NCBI GenBank assembly: GCA_033964015.1
Contig: CM066912.1
Coordinates: 14,853,399-14,917,398 of the forward strand
Direction: 5' to 3'
Length of the DNA: 64,000 bases
Source of the DNA: Scolanthus callimorphus
Taxonomy: Eukaryota > Cnidaria > Anthozoa > Actiniaria > Edwardsiidae
Every line of letters begins with the position of its first letter. The first letter of the stretch is position 1. The position numbers and the translations under genes are program-made. This document shows, piece after piece, positions 20,596-32,269 of the stretch. The notes under the pieces are model-generated. The model was not told the DNA's origin. It worked only from the letters and a program-made list of their open reading frames with translations, and searched no databases.

Positions 20596-21148
20596 GTAGG
20601 TGATGTGTCTTCTTCCTACATATAACTGTGAAAAAAAAGGGGTTCTCTTCAGGAACAAGCCCCTTTGAGTGCAGAGGAATCCTAATTTTTAGCGTTTCGG
20701 GAATGCACAGCATTTTGCAAGTCTTATAGTTCTCACAAGTATTGCTGTTTTCCTGCCTCTAAGAAAAATTGCAAAGAAATGTTTCTCTTGTGTATTGCCC
20801 TTATATTATTGCACATGTCTTTAAAGTAAGAAAGAAACTTTGTGATACATAGAGGTTATTACAATGCAGCTAGAGATACAAATTTTATCTTCATGTAATG
20901 TTGTTTATTAAAACATCAATGAAATACCAAATGTGTATTTTATTTGAGTTAAGCTTAAAAACTGAGTGAGCAAAGACTAGGTCTCACATGTGAAGATGTC
21001 AATTCACACGAATTGGTATTTCATTGCTGTTTCTAGATAATAAAAAGTTATCTTACATGTATTCCCATGTGATATAATTCTAAAAACTTGGTATTGCCAT
21101 GTCACCATTTCAAATCCTCTTTTTTCAAATTTTGTTACGATTTAACAG

Positions 21149-21497
21149 AACCAGATTTCTTGAAAAAAAGAAGGCTGGCCTAGAGAAAGAAGCCAACGGG
21201 GCCCAAAAAAAACAGAAAGACAATGGAAAAACAGAATGAAGGACAACCTAAAGCCATTGCGGACAATCGCAAAGAGCTTTTAAAAAATACCAAGAAAGAG
21301 AAATTAGCGGAAAAAAAGCAGCACAAGAGGCTGTATTGGTACAGAGGAGACAGCAGGCTGAACACATAATAACAGACTTTGCTGGTGAGCAAGGTACTAG
21401 CGTGTCATCCGATGAAGCTGTGGATTCTGATGAATATTACCAGCCAATGATGACATTGATTATGAGTCTCCTGTCAAGGAGCTTTACAGGATAGATG
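21149..21497 (+). CDS. Tudor/BEN-type gene, charged exon (frameshifted)
   Basis: The acceptor is TTTAACAG and the donor GATG|GTATGT. Read with one-base shifts it gives a continuous highly charged helix (KKAGLEKEANGAQKKQK, then KAIADNRKELL, then VLVQRRQQAEHIITDFAGEQ). An acidic Ser/Asp stretch (SSDEAVDSDEYYQP) and IDYESPVKELYRID follow. At least three one-base shifts are needed, at least one in an A run (near 21163). Without them no single frame spans the exon. The coiled-coil-like composition suggests a linker or dimerisation region. Confidence 0.5.
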
Positions 21498-21850
21498 GTA
21501 TGTCTTAAAACATGTTTTTTGTTCCATGTATTGTAGCTAGTGTCTTCATAGAAGCCAATGTCAGGGCTAAATCTTAATGGTGGTCAACTAGCCAAATACT
21601 AGTAGAATTTCATTTGGCTAGTTGATTTTGGCTCTTCATTATCCATTGATTTTGGCTCTTTAGTATTTTGGCTACTGCATTTTTGTCAAGGAAGTAAAAA
21701 TTAGAAACTATAGTAGAAAATATATTATGGCTATGTGAATCTTGGTCATTTACTTACTCGCTACTTGACTACTGTACTATTAGTTTCGATGATCTTAACT
21801 AAAGTTAAGATCGATCCTGAATGTGTAGGAAAATTTATATTATTTTACAG

Positions 21851-21919
21851 ACCCAACTAAGGCTGCAAAGAGAGGGCTGTTTAGTCAAAACAGTGGACGC
21901 AGAAATAAATTTGCTGCAG
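21851..21919 (+). CDS. Tudor/BEN-type gene, 69-bp exon
   Basis: ATTTTACAG|ACCC and GCAG|GTAAAA bound a phase 1-1 exon coding DPTKAAKRGLFSQNSGRRNK. It precedes the duplicated cassette-exon array and has the same phase class. Confidence 0.55.
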
Positions 21920-22238
21920 GTAAAAAATAAAATCCATTGAAGTGGAAAGCATGATTTCCAACGACATAAGAATGGGCAAAATGACAACTTTCAATTCTTC
22001 ATAATGGGAAAGCATTATTTTTCGTTTTTTTTTTAATGTTTGTGCAAATGTGCCTTGTGCGACTACTGTACCCGAAGAAATTTGCAAAAGGAGTCATGCA
22101 TCATACATGTATTATTTCATAATACACCAAAATTTCAATTTCCCTTTTTTTGTTGAGGGAGGGGTGGCATGAGTTATTTTTTCCTGCAATGGCAGTTTCC
22201 AGTTACTGAAGTGATCAAATACTGTTGTGTTTTACCAG

Positions 22239-24915
22239 TGTCACAAAGAAGTACTCCATCAAGTGTATTGCCTGTGGCTGAGGAAATGCCAATACCAAGA
22301 GGTACTGCATCTTCAAAGGTTTTGCATTTTCTAGAAGTTCAGTTCAGTTCCTCCAGAATTTCTGATTTCTTTTTTTTTTCAGAGTTGGGGGGGGGGATAG
22401 AAGTTATGTTTTCCCTGCAATTGCAGTTTCCAGTTACTGAAGCAAACAAACGCTGTTGTGTTCCACCAGGGTCCCAAAGAGGTACTCCATCTAGTGGATC
22501 ACCTGTGGTCGACATGCCAATACCAAGAGGTACTACATCTTCTTCAAAGGTTTGCATTGTCTAAAAGTTTAGTAACACGATTCTTAAAACACAGCCTTGG
22601 AAAATAGCATTTTACACAAGGAACAATCAAGTCTGCTAATGCTCCTCCAGAATTTCCAATTTCTTTTTTCTTTTTCGTGTTGGAGGTGGGGGGGGGGGGG
22701 GGGGGGGGCAGGAGTTATTTTTTCCCTGCAATTGCAGTTTTTAGTTGCTGAGACAATCACTGTTGTGTTTTAGCAGGGTCTCAAAGAAGTACTCCCTCTA
22801 GCAGATTGACTATGGCTCAGGCAATGCCCCTACCAAGAGGTACTGCATCATCTTCACATGATTCTTGATACAACCTTTGGAAAATAGCATTTAATGAAAA
22901 AAATTCAAGCCCAGTTATTTGTAAGATGTGCAAGACCTATAGATAAACTTGGATGAATTTCTTAGGATCCCAAATTATCTCTGTAGCAATACATGTAAAT
23001 AAGTTCTCCAAGTCAAATTTCATGGGGTGAGATAAGATGATAGAAATTGGGCCTATAGCTCACAAGCAGACTTCCCTGCACGACGGCGACCAAGCTAGAG
23101 TAGGTTCCCTCTCGCTAGAGTAGGTCTTTTAGAGAGGAGTTATTTTTCCCAGCTGTTGCGGTTTTCATTAAAAATACTGTTGTTTTTGCAGGGCCCCAAA
23201 CAAGTACTCCCTCAAGTCATTCATCTTGGTGGATGATAATAATATGCCCCTTCCAAGAGGTACTTCATCTTCTTCACAGGGTTTACATTTTCTAGATGTA
23301 ATTTAGTTTCATGATTCTTGACATAGCCCTTGGAAAAAAGCATTTTACACCAGGAAAAATCAAGCTTGCTAATGTTCAACTCCTCCAGAATTTCTGATTT
23401 CATTTTGGATGGGGGGTTGGGTGGTGGGGTGGGAGTGGAATAGGAGTTTTTTTTTCCCTGCAGTTGCAGTTTCCAGTAACTGAGACGTTCAAATACTGTT
23501 GTGTTTTTGCAGGGCCCCAAGCAAGTAATCCCTCAAGTCGTTCGTTCTTGGTGGATGATAATATGCCCCTACCAAGAGGTACTTTATCTTCTTCACAGTT
23601 TTACATTTTCTAGAAGTAATTTAGTTTCATGATTCTTGACATAGCCCTTGGAAAAAAGCATTTTACACCAGGAAAAATCAAGCCTGCTAATGTTCGACTC
23701 CTCCAGAATTTCTGATTTCCTTTTGGGTGGGGGGTTTGGGTGGTGGGGTGGGAGTGAAATAGGAGTTTTTTTTCCCGGCAGTTGCAGTTTCCAGTAACTG
23801 AGACGTTCATAATATTGTTGTGTTTTTACAGGTCCCCAAACAAGTACTCCCTCAAGTCGTTCGTTCTTGGTGGATGATAATATGCCCCTACCAAGAGGTA
23901 CTTTATCTTCTTCACAGGTTTTACATTTTCTAGAAGTAATTTAGTTTCATGATTCTTGACATAGCCTTTGGAAAATAGCATTTTACACCAGGAAAAATCA
24001 AGCCTGCTAATGTTCGACTCCTCTAGAATTTCTCATTTCCTTTTGGGGTCGGGAGTTTGGGTGGTGGGGTGGTAGTGGAATAGGAGTTATTTTTTCCCTG
24101 CAGTTGCAGTTTCCAGTAACTGAGACATTCAATACTGATGTGTTTTTTTCGTGTTGGAGGGGGGGGGGGGGGGGGGACAGGAGTTATTTTTTCCCTGCAA
24201 TTGCAGTTTTAGTTGCTGAGACAATCATGTTGTGTTTTAGCAGGGTCTCAAAGAAGTACTCCCTCTAGCAGATTGACTATGGCTCAGGCAATGCCCCTAC
24301 CAAGAGGTACTGCATCATCTTCACATGATTCTTGATACAGCCTTTGGAAAATAGCATTTAATAAAACAATTCAAGCCCAGTTATTTGTAAGATGTGCAAG
24401 ACCTATAATAAACTTGGATGAATTTCTTAGGATCCCAAATTATCTCTGTAGCAATACATGTAAATAAGTTCTCCAAGTCAAATTTCATGGGGTGAGATAA
24501 AGATGATAGAAATTGGGCCTATAGCTCACAAGCAGACTTCCCTGCACGACGGCGAGCAAGCTAGAGTAGGTTCCTCTCTCGCTAGAGTAGGTCTCTTAGA
24601 GAGGAGTTATTTTTTCCCTGCTGTTGCAGTTTTCATTAAAAATATTGTTGTTTTTGCAGGGCCCAAACAAGTACTCCCTCAAGTCATTCATTCTTGGTGG
24701 ATGATAATAATATGCCCCTTCCAAGAGGTACTTCATCTTCTTCACGCCTGCTAAAGCTTGATTCCTTGGAGGGGGTGGGATATGAGTTATTGTCTCACTG
24801 CAATTGCAGTTTCCAGTTACTGAGACGACCAAATACTGTTGTGTTTTACCAGGTCCTCAAAGCAGTACTGCCTCAAGTAGATTGCCTATGGCTGAAGAGA
24901 TGCCCCTACCAAGAG
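22239..24915 (+). CDS. Array of nine tandemly duplicated cassette exons
   Basis: Nine exons, each with a T-rich tract plus AG in front and AGAG|GTACNNCAT-like donor behind, lie at 22239-22301, 22470-22529, 22777-22839, 23192-23259, 23513-23578, 23832-23897, 24244-24306, 24660-24727 and 24853-24915. Lengths are 63, 60, 63, 68, 66, 66, 63, 68 and 63 bp. All start after one codon base and end with one, so any subset splices in frame, except the two 68-bp copies, which each lack one base. Peptides follow G-[SP]-Q-x-S-T-P-S-S ... M-P-[LI]-P-R, a Ser/Pro-rich unstructured segment. Introns are duplicated with the exons. This looks like repeated exon duplication creating many possible isoform lengths. 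Expression and use of each copy are unknown. Confidence 0.75.
22660..23270 (+). repeat. Higher-order duplication block 1 (exons 3 and 4 of the array)
   Basis: This block, from a G-rich tract through two cassette exons, matches 24140-24745 nearly base for base. It includes the intronic phrases CTAGAGTAGGT and GGATCCCAAATTATCTCTG. It is a duplication on top of the single-exon duplications. Confidence 0.8.
24140..24745 (+). repeat. Higher-order duplication block 2 (exons 7 and 8 of the array)
   Basis: Copy of 22660-23270 at about 1.47 kb spacing. Exons 3 and 7 are identical. Exons 4 and 8 have the same length but each lacks a different base. Confidence 0.8.
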
Positions 24916-25406
24916 GTACAGTACTGCATCTTCTAATAATTTAGTAACATGATTCTTGCCTGCAAAATATCATTTTACTAAATAGTAAACATGTTACCTA
25001 TTAGGGGCTTTAAGCTGCGATGACGGCAACAGGAACGTCTCGCTAAACTTTGTCTACTCGTTTGTTCAAATGCTGTATCTCAATATTCATCAATAGTTTG
25101 GAATTTTCCTTTTCATTCTAACCTTGATAACAGCAAAATCGCATCCATTCTCAAACATACAGTATCAAACGAAAACACAACAAAATCACCAACAATGTTC
25201 CCGTTCTCACCAGAGCGTAAAACAAGGCAGTTTCACTTTCCAGTTTAGGAGAAAAACAGTTGAAATGTGTTTGACTTTATGGATTTGCACGTGTGTGAGC
25301 ATAATACTATGTATTTAAGTGTATGTTATTTTCCATTGCCGTTCTTGTTGCTGTGTGTTCTCAACAGAACAAAAGGGCTCTCTGTATTACATACTGTTTT
25401 TTTCAG

Positions 25407-25445
25407 ATGCTGCTCTTATTGAAAGGGACAGTGAAGAGGATTTAG
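25407..25445 (+). CDS. Tudor/BEN-type gene, 39-bp exon
   Basis: TTTTTTTCAG|AT to TTTAG|GTAACT, phase 1-1, codes an acidic peptide DAALIERDSEEDL. Placement rests on splice sites and matching phase. Confidence 0.5.
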   Translation: MLLLLKGTVKRI

Positions 25446-25959
25446 GTAACTAATAGAAGTTCGAGCAATTTTGTAAACAAGCAGTCAAAAAATAAAGTTA
25501 CAGAAATGTATAAGATCTATTGAAGAGATTTTAGTCTTTTGGAAGGGGAGAATAATATAGGAAATACTCGCCATTAGGACACAAAGAAAACATGTAACAT
25601 TTTATATTTACCCTAAAAAATTATTTTGAAATTTGCTGAGGAAAAATGGTTGAAAAATTCGGCTCCAACATTGATACCACTTGATTCCCTATAGGCTCTG
25701 AACAGTCGTTGGATTTTTTTTTCAGGTTTTCCATCAACATTTCTTTGCGGCCAAAACACAAGTGACTTACATACATGGAAACCTTTCAAAAGAAACTAAA
25801 ATCTAGTCAATGGAGTCAATGAATCTAGTCTGATTTTTGACTGCTCATTGCTAGAAGGTTTAAAATAACTTGTCTTAATATTGTGTGATGGATGTTCAGG
25901 GCTAGCAGCTATGACCCATTGTTTGCAAAATGCTCATGAATTGAAAGTTCCCCTGGGTA
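25446..25959. other. Intron, nothing recognised
   Basis: AT-rich, with no repeat or exon that I can support. Confidence 0.4.
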
Positions 25960-25961
25960 TA

Positions 25962-26345
25962 GGCCGTTATCATGCAATATTGATTAATAATATTTAATAG
26001 ATATCAGAAAATGAAATCCATTATTCAATTCTACACATCCATATTAGTAAAACTGCAAAGTTTGGTGAATAGTACTTGAAAACTGGCTGAGATATGAATT
26101 ACAAAGACATTTCTTTACAAAGAAATGTATGGGAAAATACATCGATGCCCGTCCAGCCTTGACGTTTTTGCCCATACATTTCTTTGTAAGAATACGAAGT
26201 TTTGAAAATTCATATCTCAGGCAGTTTTCAAGTAATTCTTTTGAAACTTTGCAGTTTTACTAATACGGATGTGTAGAATCGGAAACTGGAATTCATTTTC
26301 TGATAACTATTAAATATTATTAATCAATTTTGCGTGATAACGGCC
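25962..26345. mobile_element. Foldback MITE with TA target site
   Basis: Arms of about 170 bp (GGCCGTTATCATGCAATATT... and ...TTGCGTGATAACGGCC) are inverted and flanked by TA on both sides. This fits a Tc1/mariner-type non-autonomous element. It is intronic in the plus-strand gene. Confidence 0.75.
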
Positions 26346-26420
26346 TATTATCAAAGGTGATGAAACCTTCATGATTAGAATACCTTTATTCATTACACTT
26401 TGTTTTGACATTTTATTCAG

Positions 26421-26513
26421 ATCTGACATGTGACTGTGCAAGAAGTCGGAGACGTCGGGATGATGTTATCGCCCTCCATAGGCGAGTGGCCGAGCTGGAA
26501 AGTCAGCTGAGAG
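26421..26513 (+). CDS. Tudor/BEN-type gene, coiled-coil exon
   Basis: TTTATTCAG|AT to AGAG|GTACAC, 93 bp, phase 1-1. It encodes CARSRRRRDDVIALHRRVAELESQLRG with hydrophobic residues in heptad spacing. This is a short basic coiled coil, commonly found just before BEN domains (family impression, not proof). Confidence 0.6.
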
Positions 26514-27075
26514 GTACACACTTGCTACAATTACATACAAACAAACGTGGCAACAACATTGTTCCCAGGGTCTTTTGTGTTATTTTCAAGATGGCAGGTC
26601 ATTCAGCAACACGAAGGCTTGGGCATTTACACAGGGAGTCCCCTAAGAGAAACAGTTATAAGCCGATGTCTGGCGGACACCATAAAGATGATGAAAGTCA
26701 AGTCATTAATATAAATTCTAGCTCCGATTTCTGCCCTTTCTTCCCAGCTGTCTGTCTGCCATATCGGATTTTGACTGTTTTTCTTAATTAGTTGGTCTCC
26801 CTGTGGAAAGGCAAAGCCAGGGGGTCTTCTTCCAAGTGACCCACCATCAGCAGGTGGGAAATTTGTAAAGAGTATGCGCTCGTCAAAGTGAGGCCAGGGT
26901 TGTGAGCTAGTGCTAGCGTCGAAAACTTCACATTCCTTACAAAGTTTCGTACAGGCAGGTTAATTAGTTATTTGTGTTATTGCATCCGCATGGATTGTTG
27001 CGGTCAATAACAAAAGAAGTTTTGTATGATTGAACATCCAGAAGTAACAATTTCATGTTGAGTGAACGAATAGAT

Positions 27076-27526
27076 GGCCCTCAAAATATACCAAGATGAT
27101 TTTTTTCAGCCGATGAAACTTGTAAAAATAGGTCAGTTTAAATGCGAGAATGAAACTGAGAAAAATTTGGTTCTGCTGCAAAAGCTAGAGTTTGTATTTT
27201 TACACGCTGCCTCTATCTAAACAAAGTAACAACAAAATCAAAATCATCCATACGCCTGATCACCCTGAGGGCTCGAACACATAGAAACAGATACCTTTAA
27301 CATGTACAAATATCCAGGGCGATCGTGGTTCTTAAGTTTGATACTTAGATCTTTAACTGTATTCTTCCTACATGTAGTTCCCGGCAGATGTTGCGTATAA
27401 AAATGAACATATAAGAGAAAGCTTATGCACCAGAACCAAACATTCTCTGGTTCATTCGTGCATTTAAACCGACCTATTTTTGAAGTTTCATCGGCTGGAA
27501 AAATCATATTGGTATATTTTGAGGCC
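27076..27526. mobile_element. Foldback element
   Basis: Left arm CCTCAAAATATACCAAGATG... with AGCCGATGAAACTT and AATAGGTC. The right arm carries its reverse complement with about 85-90 percent match over about 100 bp. Intronic. Confidence 0.65.
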
Positions 27527-27841
27527 GTTTATATGTACCTTCACTCGACATGAAATCTCGCTGATGTTCTATCTTGACCACAACAATATGTGCCAGTGTA
27601 ATAAACAAAGAAGTAGTTTGCCTGGAGCATGAACATTTGCCAGGAATGTGACGCAAACTTGCAAGCCTGCCCTCGTGGCTGCGCCCACATTCATTTGTCA
27701 GCGTCAACAAATTTCCCACCTGCTCCCCCCATCTTGAAAACTACCCAGAAGACCCTAGGACAAGGTTGGCGTGTGACAATAACCATCTTGTATGAGCAGT
27801 CATCACGAACAACATTTTTTTTTATTCTCTGCACTTTTCAG

Positions 27842-27918
27842 AGGCTGTTCCAATGGGTGGAGCAGGGGAAGCTCCATTGCCTGGCATACTAGCGCCAGGC
27901 ATTGCCAAAAAATACAAG
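27842..27918 (+). CDS. Tudor/BEN-type gene, linker exon
   Basis: CTTTTCAG|AG to TACAAG|GTCTGC, 77 bp. It codes EAVPMGGAGEAPLPGILAPGIAKKYK. It starts in the correct phase but ends in phase 0, whereas the BEN exon needs phase 1. Either a base is missing here or another small exon lies between. Confidence 0.45.
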
Positions 27919-28383
27919 GTCTGCCAAAATTCTGTCTTTGATCATTTAAAATCATCAACTGGTTGTTAAGCTGTTGAAAAGTAGGACAATTTGGTTTCGC
28001 CCTGTTCTACCTGTTTCATAAACATTTTTTTCTTCAAGCAAATCAACCTCCTCATGCGTAATATACAAGCTGGTTTTGTACAGACCATTTTAAATAGCGC
28101 AACAATAGGCCACTTGTATTAAATGGGTCACGTGACCCAAACTACTTAATAAGATGTTTATCAAAACCAATTCCAGATAATAATACAAAGAAGCAATTTT
28201 AACATTAGTCAGAAACTGAAGTTTCATCATAAAACCTTTAACCTGGAGCAAATGACGGCGAGTTGAATTTTCAAGATCTTACTGAGAATATATTGGATAT
28301 AGGTCACATGGTCCAGTTAGTGCATGTGTCCTATTCAAATTTCAGGTGAGTTTATATGTATTGCATTTGTTTGTTTTTAATAG

Positions 28384-28589
28384 ATGGAAGAGATAACGCA
28401 CGGAGCAGGGGTATACTGGCACCCAAGCCAGCGGTGTACGCCATAAAGCATGCAACAGGGATTGGAGCCTATACTAGCCATTTACTAGGAGTGTTTTTCG
28501 ACAAGGAAACACTTAAGGTTTCAAATAAGGATGGTGGAGGGAGTTTGGGTACAAAGCCCTTGACAAGAGGACTGTGGAAGCCATCACAG
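28384..28589 (+). CDS. BEN-domain-like exon
   Basis: Acceptor TTTTTAATAG, donor CATCACAG|GTAATT. The frame reads AIKHATGIGAYTSHLLGVFF, then DKETLKVSNKDGGGSLGTKP, then LTRGLWKPSQ. The pattern of a helix ending LL--FF, then L--SN--G, then a KPL-type segment resembles the first two thirds of a BEN domain. BEN is a small helical DNA- and protein-binding module of nuclear regulators such as BEND and NAC1 proteins. The final helix would be on a further exon that I did not find before 29 kb. Combined with the upstream Tudor-like and coiled-coil exons this suggests a chromatin-associated protein. I am moderately sure of BEN and unsure of the overall gene model. Confidence 0.55.
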
Positions 28590-29726
28590 GTAATTGAATT
28601 TCTGTTCAAATTACATCCTGATCTGCATGTGGACAAATTACATCCTGATCCAGATAGCAAGTGACATCGCATGTTCAATTGTTCAGTGGTGCATAATTCT
28701 TCTATCCCTTTTTGCATTTAAAGCGCATGTGCTGACAACGTTCAAAAGACGCAAGACAATTGAGCTGCAACCTCCGCCATAACCTAGCAGTACGACTGAA
28801 ATGCTGCAGTGCCCGCAGAGGGATTTCAAGGAAAAAGGCGGACAAGATCAAATATAAGCCAGCCTACCAGGCTGAACTGGTTTCCACTGCCCTACTTTTT
28901 ATAGAATTTTGCTGAAACAACCGTGACACGTAGCCGTAGTGCCCTTCGACCGGGCACTCTTTTAGGTTTTCCCAACTTAAATAAAAGCGGATTCCTGCAC
29001 TTGTTCGACTCGCTCGCTCGCTTCCAAACAATGCCCTCCCGTTACTAACTATGACCTTATATTCTGGCTGATGACATTGTCGTCCTGCACTCTCCAAGAT
29101 TAACGAAAAATGTCTGTGTGGAATTGCTCAATGAAAAATGGCAAACGCGAAAAAAAATGGCAATCACGAAAAGTTCAATTGGATAAAGTTTCATATTCAA
29201 AGGTTTGAGGTACTGAAGTGTTTGACGCCAAGCAAGCAAGTTGATTAGAGGGCAGAAATTTGCTTTTAACGAAGTTGGAGTATCCGTATTTAGTATAACC
29301 TCAACAATTACGATGAGGACACGCAACCCTGCAAAAATATAGAGACATCATAGTGTGAAGCTATGTATAATTTTATAAACCCATTATTTCTGACCCACAT
29401 TTACAATATAATAATATTATTAATAATAACAATAAAGTTTTTTTTGCATAAAAGGTACTGTACAAGATACAATTATCAAATTACAGGAAAAAATGTAGAT
29501 TTAAAGTAACCGTGCTTATATAGCGCTTATCCTTCCAGCTCAAGCGCTTTACATTAACGGATACTCTCCTATAGAACCAGCTTTATAAACATGAGTGTGT
29601 GTTAGCATTGTGAGTTCTGCGACACTGAGGTTGGGCAACTTCCGACGGTCCTCGTGGTTCTTTAATGATTAGCCATACCGTTTTCGGGAAACGTTGTCAC
29701 CAAGAAAGCCTAGGATAATGCGGACA
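28590..29726. other. No gene recognised
   Basis: Nothing definite. It includes AT-rich tracts at 29405-29450. A missing 3' exon of the BEN-like gene could be here but I cannot point to it. Confidence 0.3.
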
Positions 29727-29992
29727 TCTACAGCTGTTTTGAGTACTCTGCGAAACTCTCGCGTTCGACTTCCCATGTTTTTGGCTTCCGTCAATCAAAC
29801 TCTCGGGTCTAACTTGAGTCTTAGGCGACCGTAATTAGGCCACTTGTCTAGAAAAAGATAGTAAAAGATGCTGTGTGAATTCTATGTATTCCAATGAGTT
29901 TCAAAGTTTGATTGACGGAAGCGAGAAGCGGAGCGGGTTTGACGGTTGGAAATCGATCTCGAGAGTTCGCAGAATATCCAAAACAGCTGTAA
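29727..29992. mobile_element. Foldback element
   Basis: TCTACAGCTGTTTTGAGTAC...GAAACTCTCGCG and AACTCTCG...ATATCCAAAACAGCTGTAAA are inverted arms, with CTTCCGTCAATCAAACT and AGTTTGATTGACGGAAG as an inner inverted pair. Confidence 0.7.
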
Positions 29993-30179
29993 ACTATCTA
30001 AATTGATGTCATTTCTCTCCAATTAAAATCAGATGCTGCCTGCATCATATACACATTACTTTGCTGTTATATTTTTTTACATAATTGTATTAAAAGTGTG
30101 ATTAAAATTATTGTTTGTCATTCTTACCTTTGTGCATCGTGTCCGCAGTGCCTTCGCAATGTTAATTTGTAGAGCTTAT

Positions 30180-30516
30180 ATTGCAATTATGATTTCATTC
30201 ATTAGATCTTCCGACCGCCTCTGCATATATGCAAACATATGTGCTTTCTCTCACAGCAATAAAAATAGCAGTTTTCATATATGCACATATATGCTGTGCA
30301 TATACTTCACCTATATGATTTGAATTTATATGTCACATATATGTTACTGCATATATGCAAACTATATGTAAACACTGCCAAATTCTAATACGTGACATAT
30401 ATGTGACAATATGTTGCATATATGTACATGCACGTTGCATATATGTCACATATATTCTACATATAGGACGTACATATAGGTTGCATATGTATGCAACATA
30501 TATGTTCGTTTGGTAA
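30180..30516. repeat. CATATATG-rich repeat cluster
   Basis: Dense repeats of CATATATG and TGTCACATATATG occur over about 330 bp, ending TATGTTCGTTTGGTAAGGAA. The same combination recurs at 35228-35365, 47518-47592, 56480-56735 and 59250-59455. Confidence 0.75.
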
Positions 30517-31480
30517 GGAATTGCTCTGTATCTTGGTACATGGCGTTTTATCAATGTCTATGTACCGGTATCTGGAGTATAAGAAACATTCACATCACTG
30601 GTAATACATGCATATTCCTCCTATTGGCATTGCTCTTTGCAATTAGGTTTATATTGCCAGACCAATTGTGAATCAATCCAACAATATTGATTTTGAGTTT
30701 TTTGATTGGCATTTTTTCAGACTTGTTTTATAGATACCTAACATGTTCGATTTCTGTATGGTCCAGAAACACACACATTTGAACAATGCAAGTTGGATGA
30801 GTGGTTGGGGATGTATTGATTTTTGTTCCTATTTGGGGCTTTTCTCAAGTCTTTGTGCAGACAGATTTCAGGAGTGAATTTGGTTCTGACTGGTAAATTA
30901 ATCTTTTTTATTACATAAACATCAGTGAAATACCAAAGTATCTCTTGTGTGAAAAAATGATATGTTAAGGTGAATGTATTATATTTTTTTATCTTCACTC
31001 TTCACAGTGAAGATAACACGCAGCTTTCTAGTTTTTCAGATTTTCCTAAAATAAGTTGATTTGGTTTTCACTGATGTTTATATAATAAACAGAACATTAC
31101 ATGGCCGTTTGGAGATACACATTTAATCTTCGTGTTAAAATTATGTCACTTGTTTGCTGCACCCACTCGTGAGATAAATTTTCAACACCAGGTGGCAATC
31201 TAATATCCTCTATATAGGATCTAGAAGCCTGTGTACTCACCTCTTTACTGTGTTTGATACTGAAATTGAAGGCCTGCTTCACCTAGCTCTGAAGGCAGAA
31301 GTGCACCATCATCCCTAACAAATTGGTATAACCTGGAGATAATTGAAGATGATTTTTCTGAAATATATAAATAATGGGAATAACTGCTTTTATAATATAG
31401 CTATGATATTGCGCTCACTCATTGGTGAATTATGCTCTTTTTCACCAATAAGGCAGTGGTTCTCTCCTGCTATATCATAA
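30517..31480. other. No gene recognised
   Basis: AT-rich DNA without supported features. Confidence 0.35.
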
Positions 31481-31575
31481 ACGCATTAGAGCACAACTTT
31501 CTATGACTTTATCGGCAAAACATATTATTGGGTCTCTCCCAATGATACAGTCATAGAAAGTTGTGCTCTATTGCT
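31481..31575. repeat. Hairpin repeat
   Basis: TAGAGCACAACTTTCTATGA and TCATAGAAAGTTGTGCTCTA are perfect inverted copies about 50 bp apart. A related sequence (ATCAGAGCACAATATGGTTG) is seen near 14090. Confidence 0.75.
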
Positions 31576-32269
31576 TATGAATAAAACCTAATATGATATC
31601 TTCTTATCTCCTGCAATTAGTGTTTTTTATTTTATTTTCAGCGTTGCAACTGTAGCCTTCGCACATTTCAAAACAAACAACAGACAGAAGTAGCCTCTAA
31701 AATCAGCCTCTACTAGAAAGAAAATGTGTATTTTGCAGTTCAGCTCCAAAAAAGTCCGTTAAGCAATGTAGCAAAATGGCGCCAAAATATAACAAGCGGC
31801 TTAATTTGCGAGCGATTGTTCGCACTCTACCTTACTCAACAATAGAACAGAACTTTTGGAGTCTAACCTCTTGATAATACGTGCTGAATTAGGAGAAAGG
31901 TTATTTGAATGAACATAATTGTATTTTGTTTATATGGACACGAGCGAAGAGTCACTTATGCAGCAACACTAGTGTGACTTTCGAGAGGCAAAAATAACAT
32001 AATAAACAGTGCTTTGTCCAAACTACTCACCAGATATGTACGGCCAATCCTTAGGAATGATAACAGTTGCATAATTCTGCTTCTGGGTGTGATTTTTTCC
32101 GTGTAAACAGTTGAAAACCAAGCAGTAACTCCACTTCGTCGCCTTCACTTCATTCTAACGTTCGACCACCAATTTCATTTCCAGGGCCTCTCGGTCTATC
32201 AAGTGACGTTTTCGCCACAGGTAGACAGTTTACATATACACAGGTTTACATAGTAGCGGCGACTTTACA

